DNA of 64,000 nt from DASXTK01 sp050744325 (GTDB lineage: Bacteria > Actinomycetota > Acidimicrobiia > Acidimicrobiales > VFJN01): assembly GCA_050744325.1 (NCBI GenBank), contig JBOGHK010000168.1:1-64000 (forward strand), written 5' to 3'. Both the position numbers and the translations under genes were made by a program. Below the pieces are notes generated by a model that was not told the origin of the DNA, made no database searches, and saw only the letters and a program-made list of their open reading frames with translations. Below, in pieces: positions 46,214 to 54,968 of the stretch (position 1 is the first letter of the stretch; each line of letters starts with the position of its first letter).

Positions 46214-46912
46214 GTGCGTCGACTGCGCAGATGGGCGCCGGTCGCACTGATCGTCGCCCTGCTCGCCGGGTCGAACGTCGTGTCGAACCGCCTGCTAGCC
46301 GACGCTCTCTACGTCCCCTGGAACCTGGTGATCGCCGGTTCGGTGTTGCTGATCGGCCTCCGGATGGACCGGCGCCGTCCGACCGAGCTGGGCCTGAGCC
46401 GCGACCGACTCGCCCGGGGCGTACAGGTCGGTGCCGTCGTGGTCGGTCTCACCGTCGCCGTCTACCTGGCGGCCGCGGCCATCCCTGCGACCCGCGATCT
46501 GTTCGACGACAGCCGGGTCGAGGGCATGAGCCTGCCGGGCGTCTTCTACCGCGCCCTGGTCCGCGTGCCGCTCGGCACGGTGGTCCTGGAGGAGGTTGCG
46601 TTCCGCGGCGTGCTGCCCGCGGTGCTGACGGCTCGGATCGGCGTGCGGGCCGCGGTCGGGTGGTCCGCCGGGTTGTTCGGCCTGTGGCACGTGCTGCCGT
46701 CGACCGACCTGGGCGATCGCAACCCGGTCCTCGACGACGTGTTCGGCGACGCCAGCGTCGTCCTCGTGGTGGCGCTGGCCGTCGCCGGAACTGCCGCTGC
46801 CGGGCTGGTTCTGTGGTGGCTGAGGCACCGGTCCGGCAGCCTCGCTGCGCCCGCCCTGGCGCACTGGTCGACCAACGGGCTGGGCTACCTGCTCGCCTAC
46901 CTGATCGGGTAG
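46214..46912 (+). CDS. CPBP-family intramembrane metalloprotease
   Basis: Membrane protein of 232 residues from a GTG start. The three CPBP/Abi motifs are in order: EEVAFRG (Glu-Glu and Arg), LFGLWHVLP (His) and HWSTNGLGY (His, Asn). These hold the zinc-like active site of Rce1-type prenyl proteases. Six to seven helices are likely. In bacteria members are linked to bacteriocin immunity or maturation, but no such genes are nearby. No RBS is clear, so the transcript may be leaderless. Confidence 0.85.
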   Translation: MRRLRRWAPVALIVALLAGSNVVSNRLLADALYVPWNLVIAGSVLLIGLRMDRRRPTELGLSRDRLARGVQVGAVVVGLTVAVYLAAAAIPATRDLFDDSRVEGMSLPGVFYRALVRVPLGTVVLEEVAFRGVLPAVLTARIGVRAAVGWSAGLFGLWHVLPSTDLGDRNPVLDDVFGDASVVLVVALAVAGTAAAGLVLWWLRHRSGSLAAPALAHWSTNGLGYLLAYLIG

Positions 46913-47006
46913 CAGACGGCCGGCGAGCTCGACCCCGGCGCGACAACCAGGCTGCATGGACCGACGGCGCCGCCGATGCCGACGACCCCCACTAACGTCG
47001 GCGGTC

Positions 47007-49856
47007 ATGGCGAGGGGGCGCTGGCGGCGGGGGCGGGGGCGGCGGCCCCTCGGCCTGCTCGGCACCGCCCCCTGGCGCAGAGCCCCGTTGCTGCTGGCCC
47101 GGCAACCGGGGGTGATGGCGACGGTGGCGGGGGCGTGCGCGGTGTTCAGCGCCGCGCTGGCCGGCGTCCCGCTGTTCCTGTCGTCCGCGGGGTCGGAGGC
47201 CGTCGTCGTCCAGGCCGACGAGCGCTGCCCTCGGGACACGGGCGCGACCAACGGCGAGACCTACGCGGTGTCCGGGACCGGTAGGCCCGACCTCGACCTC
47301 GTGACGCTCGGCCCCGAGACCCGCCTCGACGACCCGTTCGCTCCGCTGCGGCACCGGCTCGAGCCCTCGGTCTTCTCGTTGCGTCGAGGCGGCTTCCTGG
47401 CCTACGCCGACGGGTCGGCCGACAGTGAGGTCGTCCTCGTGGCCCGGGACGGAGCCCTCGACCACATCGAGGTCATCGACGGCCCGCCCGGACCCGGCCT
47501 CTGGATCAGCGACCGAAGCGCCACCACGAACGGGCTGGCGCCTGGTGACACGGCGACGTTCACCGACGAGGCCGGTGCACAGGCCGACGTCCGCGTCGCC
47601 GGTGTCTACCGCGATGTCTCCGGCACCGTCCTGGACGACTTCTGGTGCGCCCACGCCGATCTGTTGCTGCGGCGCGGCCCGGGCGGCGACCTGCCGCCGC
47701 CGGTCATGGTCGCCGACCGCGCCACGTTCCTGGAGCTGATGCAAGGGCTCGACGTCCACACGCTGCCCGGCCGCTGGGAAGCGCCGCTCGCTGCCCGGAG
47801 CCTCACGCTCACCGAGGCCGACGGGCTGATCACCGAGCTCAGCTGCGGTGCCGAGAGCGCCTCGGCGCTGTCGTGGTGCTCGTCGCTCGACCGCCACAGC
47901 AACGGCACGTTCACCGAGGAGTTCGAGCTCAACGTCTCGCTGCCGGACAGCGCGCGGGTCGGCCCGTCGATGAACCGGCATCGGGTCGACTACGACGACC
48001 AGGACGACTACGTCTCACGACGCTTCCTGTCCCATCTGCCGTTCCTCACCGACCGCGGGCAGGCGATCCAGGCCGCCGTCCAGGGCGGGATCGCACCGGT
48101 CGCCGTCCTGGCGGCCATGGCGGGCGCCGGCCTGGTCGGTGCCTCCGCGTCGCTGTGGTTCGACCGGCGGAGGCGAGAGGTGATGCTGTTGACGGTGCGC
48201 GGCGCGCCACCGGTGGCGGTGGGCCTCAAGGCCGTGCTCGAGTTGCTCGCCCCGCTGGTCGTCGGGAGCGCAGCCGGGCTCGGGCTGGCCTACGCGCTGG
48301 TCGTCTGGCTGGGGCCGTCGTCGTTGCTGGAGCCCGCAGCCCTGGGACGGGCCGGAATGGCCACCGCTGCGGCGACGCTGGTCGCGGCCCTCGTCGTCGG
48401 GTTCGTCGTCGGGCTGCGGTCGCGCGGCCTCGACACCCCGCGCCATCGTGCACGCTGGGTGGCCGCGGCGCCGTGGGAGGTCGTCGTCGGCGTCGCGGCG
48501 CTGGTGTCGTACCGGAGGCTGGGCGAGTGGGGTGTCCCGGTCAACGAGGGTGCCGACGTCACCGGGGTGGACGTGCTCGGGCTGCTGTTCCCGGTGCTGT
48601 TCTTGATCGCGTCGGTCGGGTTGGTCATACGGCTGCTCGTGCTGGCACTGCGGCCGGTGCGGGCGATCAGCCGGCGGTGGCCGACTGCTCTCTACCTCGC
48701 GGTCCGGCGCATCGCCCGCTACCGCCTGGCCATGAGCGGGCTGGTCGTGGCCTCCGCGCTGGCGGCCGGAGTGTTCGGCTACGCCGCGACCCTCACCCGG
48801 TCGCTGAACGCCACGCTCGACGCCAAGGCGCAGATCTTCGTCGGCAGCGACGTCGCCGCCCAGCTGGGCACCGACGCGTCCGACGAGGAGGAGCCACCCA
48901 GCCTGTCCGAGCTGCCCGGCGCGACCACGCTCGTCGACACGTACCGGGCCTCGTGGGTCGACGCCGGTGACGGGCGCGGCCGGGACGGCGCGGTCGTGCT
49001 GGTCATCGATCCCGACACCTTCGACGAGGCTGCGTTCTGGGACCCGACCCTGTCCGACAGCTCCCTGGACGACGTGCTGGCGAGGCTCCGCGAGCCCAGC
49101 GGCGAGTGCAGCAGCGATGGCAGCCCGATCGTTCCTGCCGTGGTGGTCGGGGCCGACCTGCCGCCGGTCGCCGAGGTTGGGCTTCCCGTCGGCCCGACGA
49201 GGTTCGCGATCGAACAGGTCGCCGACGTGGCTGCGTTCCCCGGGATGCGGCGCGGAAGTCCGACCGTCATCGTCGCCGACTCTGCGCTCGCTTCGTTCGA
49301 GTTGCGAAGCACGACCACCGAGGTGTGGGTCCGTGGCGACCGTGACCGCACGCGGGCGGCGTTGGCCGCCAGCGGGGTCGACTACCAGGAGACCCGCTCC
49401 TTCGACGAGGTGGTCGACAAGGCGTCGTTCGTGACCGTGTCGTGGACCTTCGGGTTCATGCGGACCCTCGGGATAGCGGCCGGCGCCCTGGTCGTCTGCG
49501 GCATCGCCGTGTACCTGGACGCGCGCCGCCGGAGTCGGGTCCTCGGCTACGCGCTCGCCCGCCGCATGGGCCTCCCGCGCGCGGCGCATCGCCGGGCGAT
49601 CCTGGCCGAGCTCGCTGCAGGGGTGGTCGTGGGCTGCTGGTTGGGCCTGGGGCTCGCCCTCGTGGCAGCGGGGCTGGCCTACCAGCGGATCGACCCGGTG
49701 CCGGGCTACCGACCGGACCCGATGCTGCGGCCCGCGGCGTTGGTCGTCCTGGTCCTGGCGACGATCGCCGTCGCGGTCGCCGTCGTCGGCGCCCTGCTGG
49801 CCCAGCGGCGCACCGACGCCGACGATCCCGTCGAGGTGCTCCGTGGCGGCGTCTGA
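47007..49856 (+). CDS. FtsX-like permease of a MacB/LolCE-type ABC exporter
   Basis: Large permease of 949 residues (ATG at 47007; the ORF continues upstream but without a better start). About ten helices are seen. Helix 1 (ATVAGACAVFSAALAGVPLF) precedes an extracytoplasmic domain of around 300 residues. Then come helices at AAMAGAGLVGASASLWF, LLAPLVVGSAAGLGLAYALV and VLGLLFPVLFLIASVGLVIR. A second extracytoplasmic domain and the last three helices follow. This duplicated FtsX layout is typical of actinobacterial lipid or lipoprotein exporters. It overlaps the first ATPase gene by 14 bp. Confidence 0.85.
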   Translation: MARGRWRRGRGRRPLGLLGTAPWRRAPLLLARQPGVMATVAGACAVFSAALAGVPLFLSSAGSEAVVVQADERCPRDTGATNGETYAVSGTGRPDLDLVTLGPETRLDDPFAPLRHRLEPSVFSLRRGGFLAYADGSADSEVVLVARDGALDHIEVIDGPPGPGLWISDRSATTNGLAPGDTATFTDEAGAQADVRVAGVYRDVSGTVLDDFWCAHADLLLRRGPGGDLPPPVMVADRATFLELMQGLDVHTLPGRWEAPLAARSLTLTEADGLITELSCGAESASALSWCSSLDRHSNGTFTEEFELNVSLPDSARVGPSMNRHRVDYDDQDDYVSRRFLSHLPFLTDRGQAIQAAVQGGIAPVAVLAAMAGAGLVGASASLWFDRRRREVMLLTVRGAPPVAVGLKAVLELLAPLVVGSAAGLGLAYALVVWLGPSSLLEPAALGRAGMATAAATLVAALVVGFVVGLRSRGLDTPRHRARWVAAAPWEVVVGVAALVSYRRLGEWGVPVNEGADVTGVDVLGLLFPVLFLIASVGLVIRLLVLALRPVRAISRRWPTALYLAVRRIARYRLAMSGLVVASALAAGVFGYAATLTRSLNATLDAKAQIFVGSDVAAQLGTDASDEEEPPSLSELPGATTLVDTYRASWVDAGDGRGRDGAVVLVIDPDTFDEAAFWDPTLSDSSLDDVLARLREPSGECSSDGSPIVPAVVVGADLPPVAEVGLPVGPTRFAIEQVADVAAFPGMRRGSPTVIVADSALASFELRSTTTEVWVRGDRDRTRAALAASGVDYQETRSFDEVVDKASFVTVSWTFGFMRTLGIAAGALVVCGIAVYLDARRRSRVLGYALARRMGLPRAAHRRAILAELAAGVVVGCWLGLGLALVAAGLAYQRIDPVPGYRPDPMLRPAALVVLVLATIAVAVAVVGALLAQRRTDADDPVEVLRGGV

Positions 49857-50553
49857 GGCGACGGTCGCAGCAGCGCGTTGCACCGGGCTCGCCGTGGACT
49901 ACCGCACCGCCGCGGGTGTGGTCCATGCCCTCCAGGACGTGGACGCCAGCTTCGGCCGCGGCCAGCTGTCGGTGGTTGCGGGGCCCTCCGGCTCGGGCAA
50001 GTCGTCGCTGTTGCGGGTGCTCGCCGGGCTGCAGCACCCCAGGGCCGGCACGGTCGAGATCGGCGATGCCGACGTGACGCGCCTGCGGCCCCGGCTGCTG
50101 CGCCGCCTCCGGCGCCGCACGATCGGTATGGTCCTGCAGGATCCATCCGACAACCTCGTGGGCTACCTACCGGCGATCGAACAGGTCCGGCTCGCTGCCG
50201 CCCTGCGGGGCGTCGACCCCGGGGAGACCGCATCGTTGCTGGACACCACCGGTTTGTCCGACCGAGCGGCCAGCTACCCCCACGAGCTGTCGGGCGGCGA
50301 GCAGCAGCGGGTGGCGTTCGCTGCTGCTGCCATCGGTCCCCCGACCCTGCTGCTGGCCGACGAGCCCACCGCCGAGCTCGACGCCGTGGCCGGTGCCCGG
50401 CTGGTGGAGGCGATGGCCGATCTGGTGCGACGGGGCGCCACGCTGGTCGTCACCTCGCACGATCCCGCCGTGATCGCGGCGGCCGACCACGTGGTCGCCC
50501 TGCGGGACGGACGGGTGGAGCCGGGCGGCGTCGGCGTGAGGGAGCGACCGTGA
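49843..50553 (+). CDS. ABC exporter ATPase, LolD/MacB type
   Basis: ATP-binding protein of 236 residues, GTG start inside the permease 3' end. Walker A GPSGSGKSS, Q-loop VLQDPSDNLVGYLP, signature ELSGGEQQRVAFAAAA, Walker B LLLADEPTAELD and H-loop TSHDP are all intact. It should drive the FtsX-like permease. It overlaps the second ATPase gene by GTGA, so permease and both ATPases form one translational unit. Confidence 0.9.
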   Translation: MAASEATVAAARCTGLAVDYRTAAGVVHALQDVDASFGRGQLSVVAGPSGSGKSSLLRVLAGLQHPRAGTVEIGDADVTRLRPRLLRRLRRRTIGMVLQDPSDNLVGYLPAIEQVRLAAALRGVDPGETASLLDTTGLSDRAASYPHELSGGEQQRVAFAAAAIGPPTLLLADEPTAELDAVAGARLVEAMADLVRRGATLVVTSHDPAVIAAADHVVALRDGRVEPGGVGVRERP

Positions 50554-51248
50554 CCGCCGCCTCGGCGACCGCCTCGGCGCCCGGCTCGTCGACGGCGATC
50601 CAACTCGAAGGGGTCGTCAAGTCCTACCCCACCGCGTCGGGCCCGCTGCCGGTGCTCGACGGCGTCGACCTCGTCGTCGGGCGGGGCGAGGTCGCCGCGC
50701 TGGCTGGCCGGTCGGGGTCGGGTAAGACGACGCTGCTCACCATCGTCGCGGGCTGGGAGCACGCCGACGCCGGATCGGTGGTCCTGTTCGACGGTGACGT
50801 GCCACCGGAGCAGCTGGCCTGGCGCGACGTCGCCCTGCTGCCGCAGTCCCTGGGCCTCCTCGACGAGCTGACCGTGGACGAGAACGTCCGCTTCCCGCTC
50901 CGGCTCGGCGGCGTCGCCGCGACCGGCCGGGCCGCGGACGCCGCGGCGCCGATCATGGAGCAGCTTGGACTCACGCACCTTGCCCACCGGCTCCCCAGCG
51001 AGGTCTCCCTCGGTGAGCAGCAACGTGCGGCGCTGGCGCGAGCCGCCGTGATCCGCCCCCGCCTACTGCTCGCCGACGAGCCGATCGCCCATCAGAACCG
51101 CGAGTGGGGCGGGGCCATGATGACCCTGCTGCGCTCGCTCGCCGACGACGGCACCACCTGCCTGCTCGCGACCCACAACGACGCGGCCTTCGAGGTCGCC
51201 GACCACGTGTTGCAGCTGCGGAAGGGGCGCCTCGAGGAAGTGGCGTAG
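50550..51248 (+). CDS. Second ABC ATPase with degenerate signature and D-loop
   Basis: ATP-binding protein of 232 residues, GTG start. Walker A (GRSGSGKTT) and H-loop (ATHND) are normal. The signature is altered to SLGEQQRAALARAA, and after Walker B (LLLADEP) the usual TxxLD D-loop reads IAHQNREWG, without its Asp. In asymmetric ABC proteins one such degenerate site is common. This suggests a heterodimer with the neighbouring intact ATPase rather than a second independent transporter. Confidence 0.87.
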   Translation: MTAASATASAPGSSTAIQLEGVVKSYPTASGPLPVLDGVDLVVGRGEVAALAGRSGSGKTTLLTIVAGWEHADAGSVVLFDGDVPPEQLAWRDVALLPQSLGLLDELTVDENVRFPLRLGGVAATGRAADAAAPIMEQLGLTHLAHRLPSEVSLGEQQRAALARAAVIRPRLLLADEPIAHQNREWGGAMMTLLRSLADDGTTCLLATHNDAAFEVADHVLQLRKGRLEEVA

Positions 51249-51317
51249 TCCAGCACCTCCCGTTCCGTGCACTGGATCTGGCACGTCCGCCCGGATGCCA
51301 GTACCCCGAGCGAACGG

Positions 51318-52301
51318 TCAGGCGCGACCGGTAAGGCCCAGCTCGGCGGCGTTCACGGCGTAGGGCGGCACCCGGCCGGCGAGCGCCTCGATGACCTGCT
51401 CGGTCGCCTTGCGCTGCAGCTCGACCACCGACTCCTCGCTGTAAAAGCTGGCGTGGGGCGTGATCACCACGTCGGGTCGGGCCAGCAGCGGATCGTCCGG
51501 CGTCGGCGGTTCGTTCTCCAGGACGTCGAGCGCCGCACCGCCGAGTCGACCGGCGTCCATGGCATGCCGCAACGCGCCGAGGTCGACCAGCCCGCCCCGC
51601 GAGGTGTTCACCAGCATCGCCCCGTCACGCATCGCGGCCAGCTCGCCCGGCCCGATCAGGTGGTGGGTCTCCGCCGTGAGCGGGGCATGCAGCGATACCA
51701 CATGCGCCGAGCCGAGCAGGGTCGCGAGGTCCACCGGCACGGCTCCCCCGCTGGCGATCGCCTGGTCAGCGAGGAAGGGATCGTGGGCGACGACGCGGAA
51801 GCCCACGGCTGTGGCCTTGCCGGCCAGGGCCCGGGCGATCCGTCCGAACCCCACGAGCCCCAACGTGCGGCCGCGCAGACGGTGGACCGGGGCAGCATCC
51901 ATCGGCCGCCAGCCGCCGTCCCGCACCGCCCGGTCGAGACGGACCACCCCCCGCCCGAGAGCCAGGATCAACGCCAGCGCGTGGTCCGAGACCTCGTCCA
52001 CGCAGTAGTCGGGCACGTTGGTGACGATGATGCCGGCCTCGGTGGCCACCGCGATGTCGATGGTGTCCAAGCCGATGCCGTAGCGGGCGATGATGCGGCA
52101 CGCCCGCATCTCGCGGGTCACCTCGGGCGGGATCGGCGCGTAGCAGTTGAGCACCGCGTCGGCGCCGTCGACCGTCTTGGCCACGTCGTCGGGGGTCGAG
52201 GCGTTGGCCTCGTAGCGCAGGTCGTGCCCGGCCGCGGCGAGCATCCCGCGCTCGAGATCGAGGTCGGGAAAGACGTGATCGGTGACTGCGACGAGCGCCA
52301 T
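51318..52301 (-). CDS. D-2-hydroxyacid dehydrogenase (NAD-binding)
   Basis: Enzyme of 327 residues in the phosphoglycerate-dehydrogenase-like family. The NAD loop is LGLVGFGRIARALAGKATAVG. Catalytic Arg lies in NTSRGGLVD, Glu in LDVLENEPPTP, and His in ITPHASFYSEE. It interconverts a 2-oxoacid and a D-2-hydroxyacid, likely a hydroxylated intermediate of the surrounding pathway rather than serine biosynthesis, as there is no ACT domain. RBS GAGGAGGAAG precedes the ATG. It is second in the minus-strand unit after an amidohydrolase gene, with a 29-bp gap. Confidence 0.87.
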   Translation of the reverse strand: MALVAVTDHVFPDLDLERGMLAAAGHDLRYEANASTPDDVAKTVDGADAVLNCYAPIPPEVTREMRACRIIARYGIGLDTIDIAVATEAGIIVTNVPDYCVDEVSDHALALILALGRGVVRLDRAVRDGGWRPMDAAPVHRLRGRTLGLVGFGRIARALAGKATAVGFRVVAHDPFLADQAIASGGAVPVDLATLLGSAHVVSLHAPLTAETHHLIGPGELAAMRDGAMLVNTSRGGLVDLGALRHAMDAGRLGGAALDVLENEPPTPDDPLLARPDVVITPHASFYSEESVVELQRKATEQVIEALAGRVPPYAVNAAELGLTGRA

Positions 52302-52330
52302 CGCTTCCTCCTCGCTGACGACTGGACGAT

Positions 52331-53407
52331 CTAGTGGGGTGTCTCGCGCCCGATCTTGAACAGGCGCGCAGCATTCCCACCGAGGACCAGCTCGCGGCTC
52401 GCGTCGTCGAGCTGGGCCTGGGCCAGGAACGCGAGCGGGTCGGTCGGGCCCATGTCGAAGGGGTAGTCGGTGCCGAGCAACACCCGATCGGCACCGAACT
52501 CGTCGACCAGGTACTCGACCATCCTCGGTTCGAAGACCGCGGTGTCGAAGTGCAGCCGGTGCAGGTACTCGCTCGGCGGGCGGGCGATGTGCTTGCGCAG
52601 CTCGGGCCGGACGCGGAAGGCGTGGTCGGTCCGCCCGAAGTAGTAGGGCAAGTAGCCACCGCCGTGCACGACGACCATGCTCAGGTCGGGGTGCCGCTCC
52701 CACACGCCGCCGAGGATCATGCGGGTGACCGCGAGCGTCGACGCCAACGGCATGCAGACCACGTTGACCAGGTAGTAGTCGCCCATGCGTTGGCCTTCGG
52801 TGAAGCCCTGGGGATGGAGGACCACCGTCATCTCCAACTCGACGGCCTTGTCCCACACGGGGTCGAACCGGCGGTCGTCGAGCTCGCCGCCGTTCACGTC
52901 GGCGCTGATCTCGAAGCCGTCGAACCCGAGGTCGCGCTTAGCCTCCTCCATCACGTCGACCGCGGCCGAAGGATGGTCCATGGGCAGGTTGGCGATCGCG
53001 ACGAACCGGTCGGGGTGGGCGGCGACGACGGCGGCCAGCCGTTCGTGCTGCAGGCGACACGCCCGGAGCGCAAGGTCCTCGTCGAGCCAGTAGAAGTACT
53101 CGGTCGGCGGCACCGACAGCACCTGGACGTCGATCCCCTGCTTGTCCATGTCCTCGAGGCGCGCCTCGGGCTGCTCGAACCGGGCGACCTGCTCGGGGGC
53201 GTGGCGCACCTGTCGGTTGTAGCGGAGGGTCTCGTCGGACGAGAACCGGCTGCGGGGATCCAGCTCTGGCCGGAAGGACGGCTTGGCCAGCAGCTCGCCG
53301 GCGGGCACCGACAGGTGCGAGTGGACGTCGACGCACAGGCACGCCGGCTTCGGCACGGTGGTCGGCTCCCACGTCGGGCCCAGCTCCGGCCACCACTCGT
53401 CGCCCAC
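52331..53407 (-). CDS. ACMSD-like amidohydrolase/decarboxylase (copy 1)
   Basis: Metal-dependent amidohydrolase-fold enzyme of 358 residues. Ligand motifs are DVHSHLS at the N-terminus, VVLHPQG, VVVHGGGYLP and GTDYPFDMG near the C-terminus, as in aminocarboxymuconate-semialdehyde decarboxylase and related aromatic-acid decarboxylases. Starts at GTG next to a divergent AT-rich promoter, without a visible RBS, so a leaderless mRNA is likely. A paralogue lies at 61146-62192. The substrate is probably an aromatic acid or a ring-cleavage product, by inference from family. Confidence 0.87.
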   Translation of the reverse strand: MGDEWWPELGPTWEPTTVPKPACLCVDVHSHLSVPAGELLAKPSFRPELDPRSRFSSDETLRYNRQVRHAPEQVARFEQPEARLEDMDKQGIDVQVLSVPPTEYFYWLDEDLALRACRLQHERLAAVVAAHPDRFVAIANLPMDHPSAAVDVMEEAKRDLGFDGFEISADVNGGELDDRRFDPVWDKAVELEMTVVLHPQGFTEGQRMGDYYLVNVVCMPLASTLAVTRMILGGVWERHPDLSMVVVHGGGYLPYYFGRTDHAFRVRPELRKHIARPPSEYLHRLHFDTAVFEPRMVEYLVDEFGADRVLLGTDYPFDMGPTDPLAFLAQAQLDDASRELVLGGNAARLFKIGRETPH

Positions 53408-53412
53408 GCGCT

Positions 53413-53430
53413 GTGTATATCATATATCTT
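53413..53430. promoter_or_regulatory. AT-rich operator-like site A in divergent promoter
   Basis: The sequence GTGTATATCATATATCTT shares the core ATCATATAT with site B 65 bp away. It lies 6-23 bp before the amidohydrolase GTG on the minus strand and overlaps the expected -10 region there. Confidence 0.5.
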
Positions 53431-53477
53431 CGCCACGATGCGGCGAAGCCGTCGGCTCCGGCGACTGCCGGAATGAG

Positions 53478-53495
53478 TGCATCATATATAGTGCA
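53478..53495. promoter_or_regulatory. AT-rich operator-like site B in divergent promoter
   Basis: TGCATCATATATAGTGCA has TGCA arms and an ATATAT centre in perfect two-fold symmetry, with two mismatched pairs between. It contains TATAGT, a good -10, and ends 3 bp before the cupin ATG. A bound protein would cover the start of transcription. Site C at 61028 matches it in 16 of 18 positions in reverse orientation. Confidence 0.62.
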
Positions 53496-53498
53496 GGA

Positions 53499-53894
53499 AT
53501 GGCCCAGCTGATCGAGTTCGCCGGTGCCCCAGTCGTCGAGCGAGGTGACGGCATCCTGAGCGTGCGCCTCACCGACCCTCCGCTACCCGGCCAGGGCTTC
53601 GTCATGGGCATCACCAGCTTCCCGCCGGGCACCGGGCTGGCGTTCCACAGCCACAACACTGTCGAGCAGGTCACGGTGCTCGAGGGGTCGGCTGTCGTCG
53701 AGCTCGAGGGCCGACGCCACCGCCTCCGGCCCTACGACACGACCCAGGTGCCCGCGGGCCAGTCGCACCGGTTCGTCAACGCCGGCGACGGGCCGATGCG
53801 CATCCTTTGGGTCTACGGCGCCGTCGAGGTCACCAGGACCTTCACCGAGACCGGCGAGACCGTCGACCAGCTCGGGCGTCTCTCCTCGCGCTAG
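53499..53894 (+). CDS. Cupin-domain protein
   Basis: Small beta-barrel protein of 131 residues. Cupin motif 1 reads AFHSHNTVEQVTVLEGSAVV (two His and a Glu for metal) and motif 2 reads PAGQSHRFVNAGDGP (third His). Its role in the pathway could be an isomerase, dioxygenase or sensor. The ATG follows TATAGT by about 7 bp with no room for an RBS, so the transcript is probably leaderless. First gene of the plus-strand unit; the gap to the next gene is 18 bp. Confidence 0.82.
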   Translation: MAQLIEFAGAPVVERGDGILSVRLTDPPLPGQGFVMGITSFPPGTGLAFHSHNTVEQVTVLEGSAVVELEGRRHRLRPYDTTQVPAGQSHRFVNAGDGPMRILWVYGAVEVTRTFTETGETVDQLGRLSSR

Positions 53895-53912
53895 CCGAGG
53901 GCACTCATCCCC

Positions 53913-54968
53913 ATGCGCGTCCACGCCGACCGACTCGTCGCCTTCGCCTCGGCGCTCTTCGAGGCGGTCGGCGTGGTTCCGGACCACGCGGCGATCACCA
54001 GCCAGCGCCTCGTCGAGGCCGACCTCCGCGGCCGCACCGGGCATGGCCTGATCCGGGTCGGGTCCTACGTGGAGCGGATCGAGGCGGGCGGGGTCAAGGT
54101 CCGCCCGGACATTCGCGTCGTGCACGAGACACCGGTCTCGGCGCAGGTCGACGCCGACAACGGTCTCGGACAGGTGGCGATGACCATCGCGACCGAGGTC
54201 GCCATCGCCAAGGCTACCGAGACGGGTCTTGCCTGGGTGGGGACCGTGCACTCGAACCACGCCGGCGCCGCGGGCCTGTATCCGGCCATGGCCGCACGGC
54301 GCGGGCTGATCGGGCTGTACGTCGCCGTCGCCAACGGCAACGCCATGCCGCCCTGGGGTGGTAGCGACCGGCTCCTCGGCACCAACCCGATCGCCGTCGG
54401 CATCCCCGCCGACGGGCAGCCGCCCTTCCTGCTCGACATCGCGACGACGGTCGTCTCCCACGGGAGCATCAAGACCACGGCGATGGCGGGTGAGGAGATG
54501 CCGAAGGGGTGGGTCGTCGACGCGACGGGTCGGCCGATCACCGATCCCACGCGCGCCCGCGACGGGTTCCTCGCGCCGATCGGCGGCTACAAGGGATCTG
54601 GCCTGAACATCGCCATCGGGTTGCTTGCCGGCGTGCTGAACGGTGCGGCGTTCGGCCGGTCGGTCGTCGAGCACGTCGCCGACCTCGAGACCCCGACCAA
54701 CACCGGTCAAGCCCTGCTGGTGATGCGTCCCGACCTGTTCATGCCGGCGACCGAGGCGCTGTCGTCGATCACCCGGCACCTCGACGAGCTGCGACGGTCC
54801 GGCAGCGCCGGCGGCGTGCCCCTCCGGCTGCCGGGCGACCGTGCGGCCGAGCTCGAGGCCGAGAACCGGGCGCGGGGGATCCCGATCCCAGATCCTCTGT
54901 GCGAGAGTCTCGTTGCGCTGGCGGCACGGCTCGGAGTGCCGTACACGCTGGAAAGGACGAGCCCGTGA
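53913..54968 (+). CDS. Ldh-family (malate/L-lactate/ureidoglycolate) dehydrogenase
   Basis: NAD(P)-dependent dehydrogenase of 351 residues in the non-Rossmann PF02615 fold. Family regions are ATEVAIAKATETGLAWVGTV, VHSNHAGAAGLYPAMAARRG (catalytic His), GTNPIAVGIPADG, and GGYKGSGLNIAIGLLAGVLN. It oxidises a 2-hydroxyacid to a 2-oxoacid. The D-2-hydroxyacid dehydrogenase in the adjacent operon has opposite stereospecificity by family, suggesting inversion of a hydroxyacid centre. It overlaps the FAH-family gene by GTGA. Confidence 0.87.
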   Translation: MRVHADRLVAFASALFEAVGVVPDHAAITSQRLVEADLRGRTGHGLIRVGSYVERIEAGGVKVRPDIRVVHETPVSAQVDADNGLGQVAMTIATEVAIAKATETGLAWVGTVHSNHAGAAGLYPAMAARRGLIGLYVAVANGNAMPPWGGSDRLLGTNPIAVGIPADGQPPFLLDIATTVVSHGSIKTTAMAGEEMPKGWVVDATGRPITDPTRARDGFLAPIGGYKGSGLNIAIGLLAGVLNGAAFGRSVVEHVADLETPTNTGQALLVMRPDLFMPATEALSSITRHLDELRRSGSAGGVPLRLPGDRAAELEAENRARGIPIPDPLCESLVALAARLGVPYTLERTSP

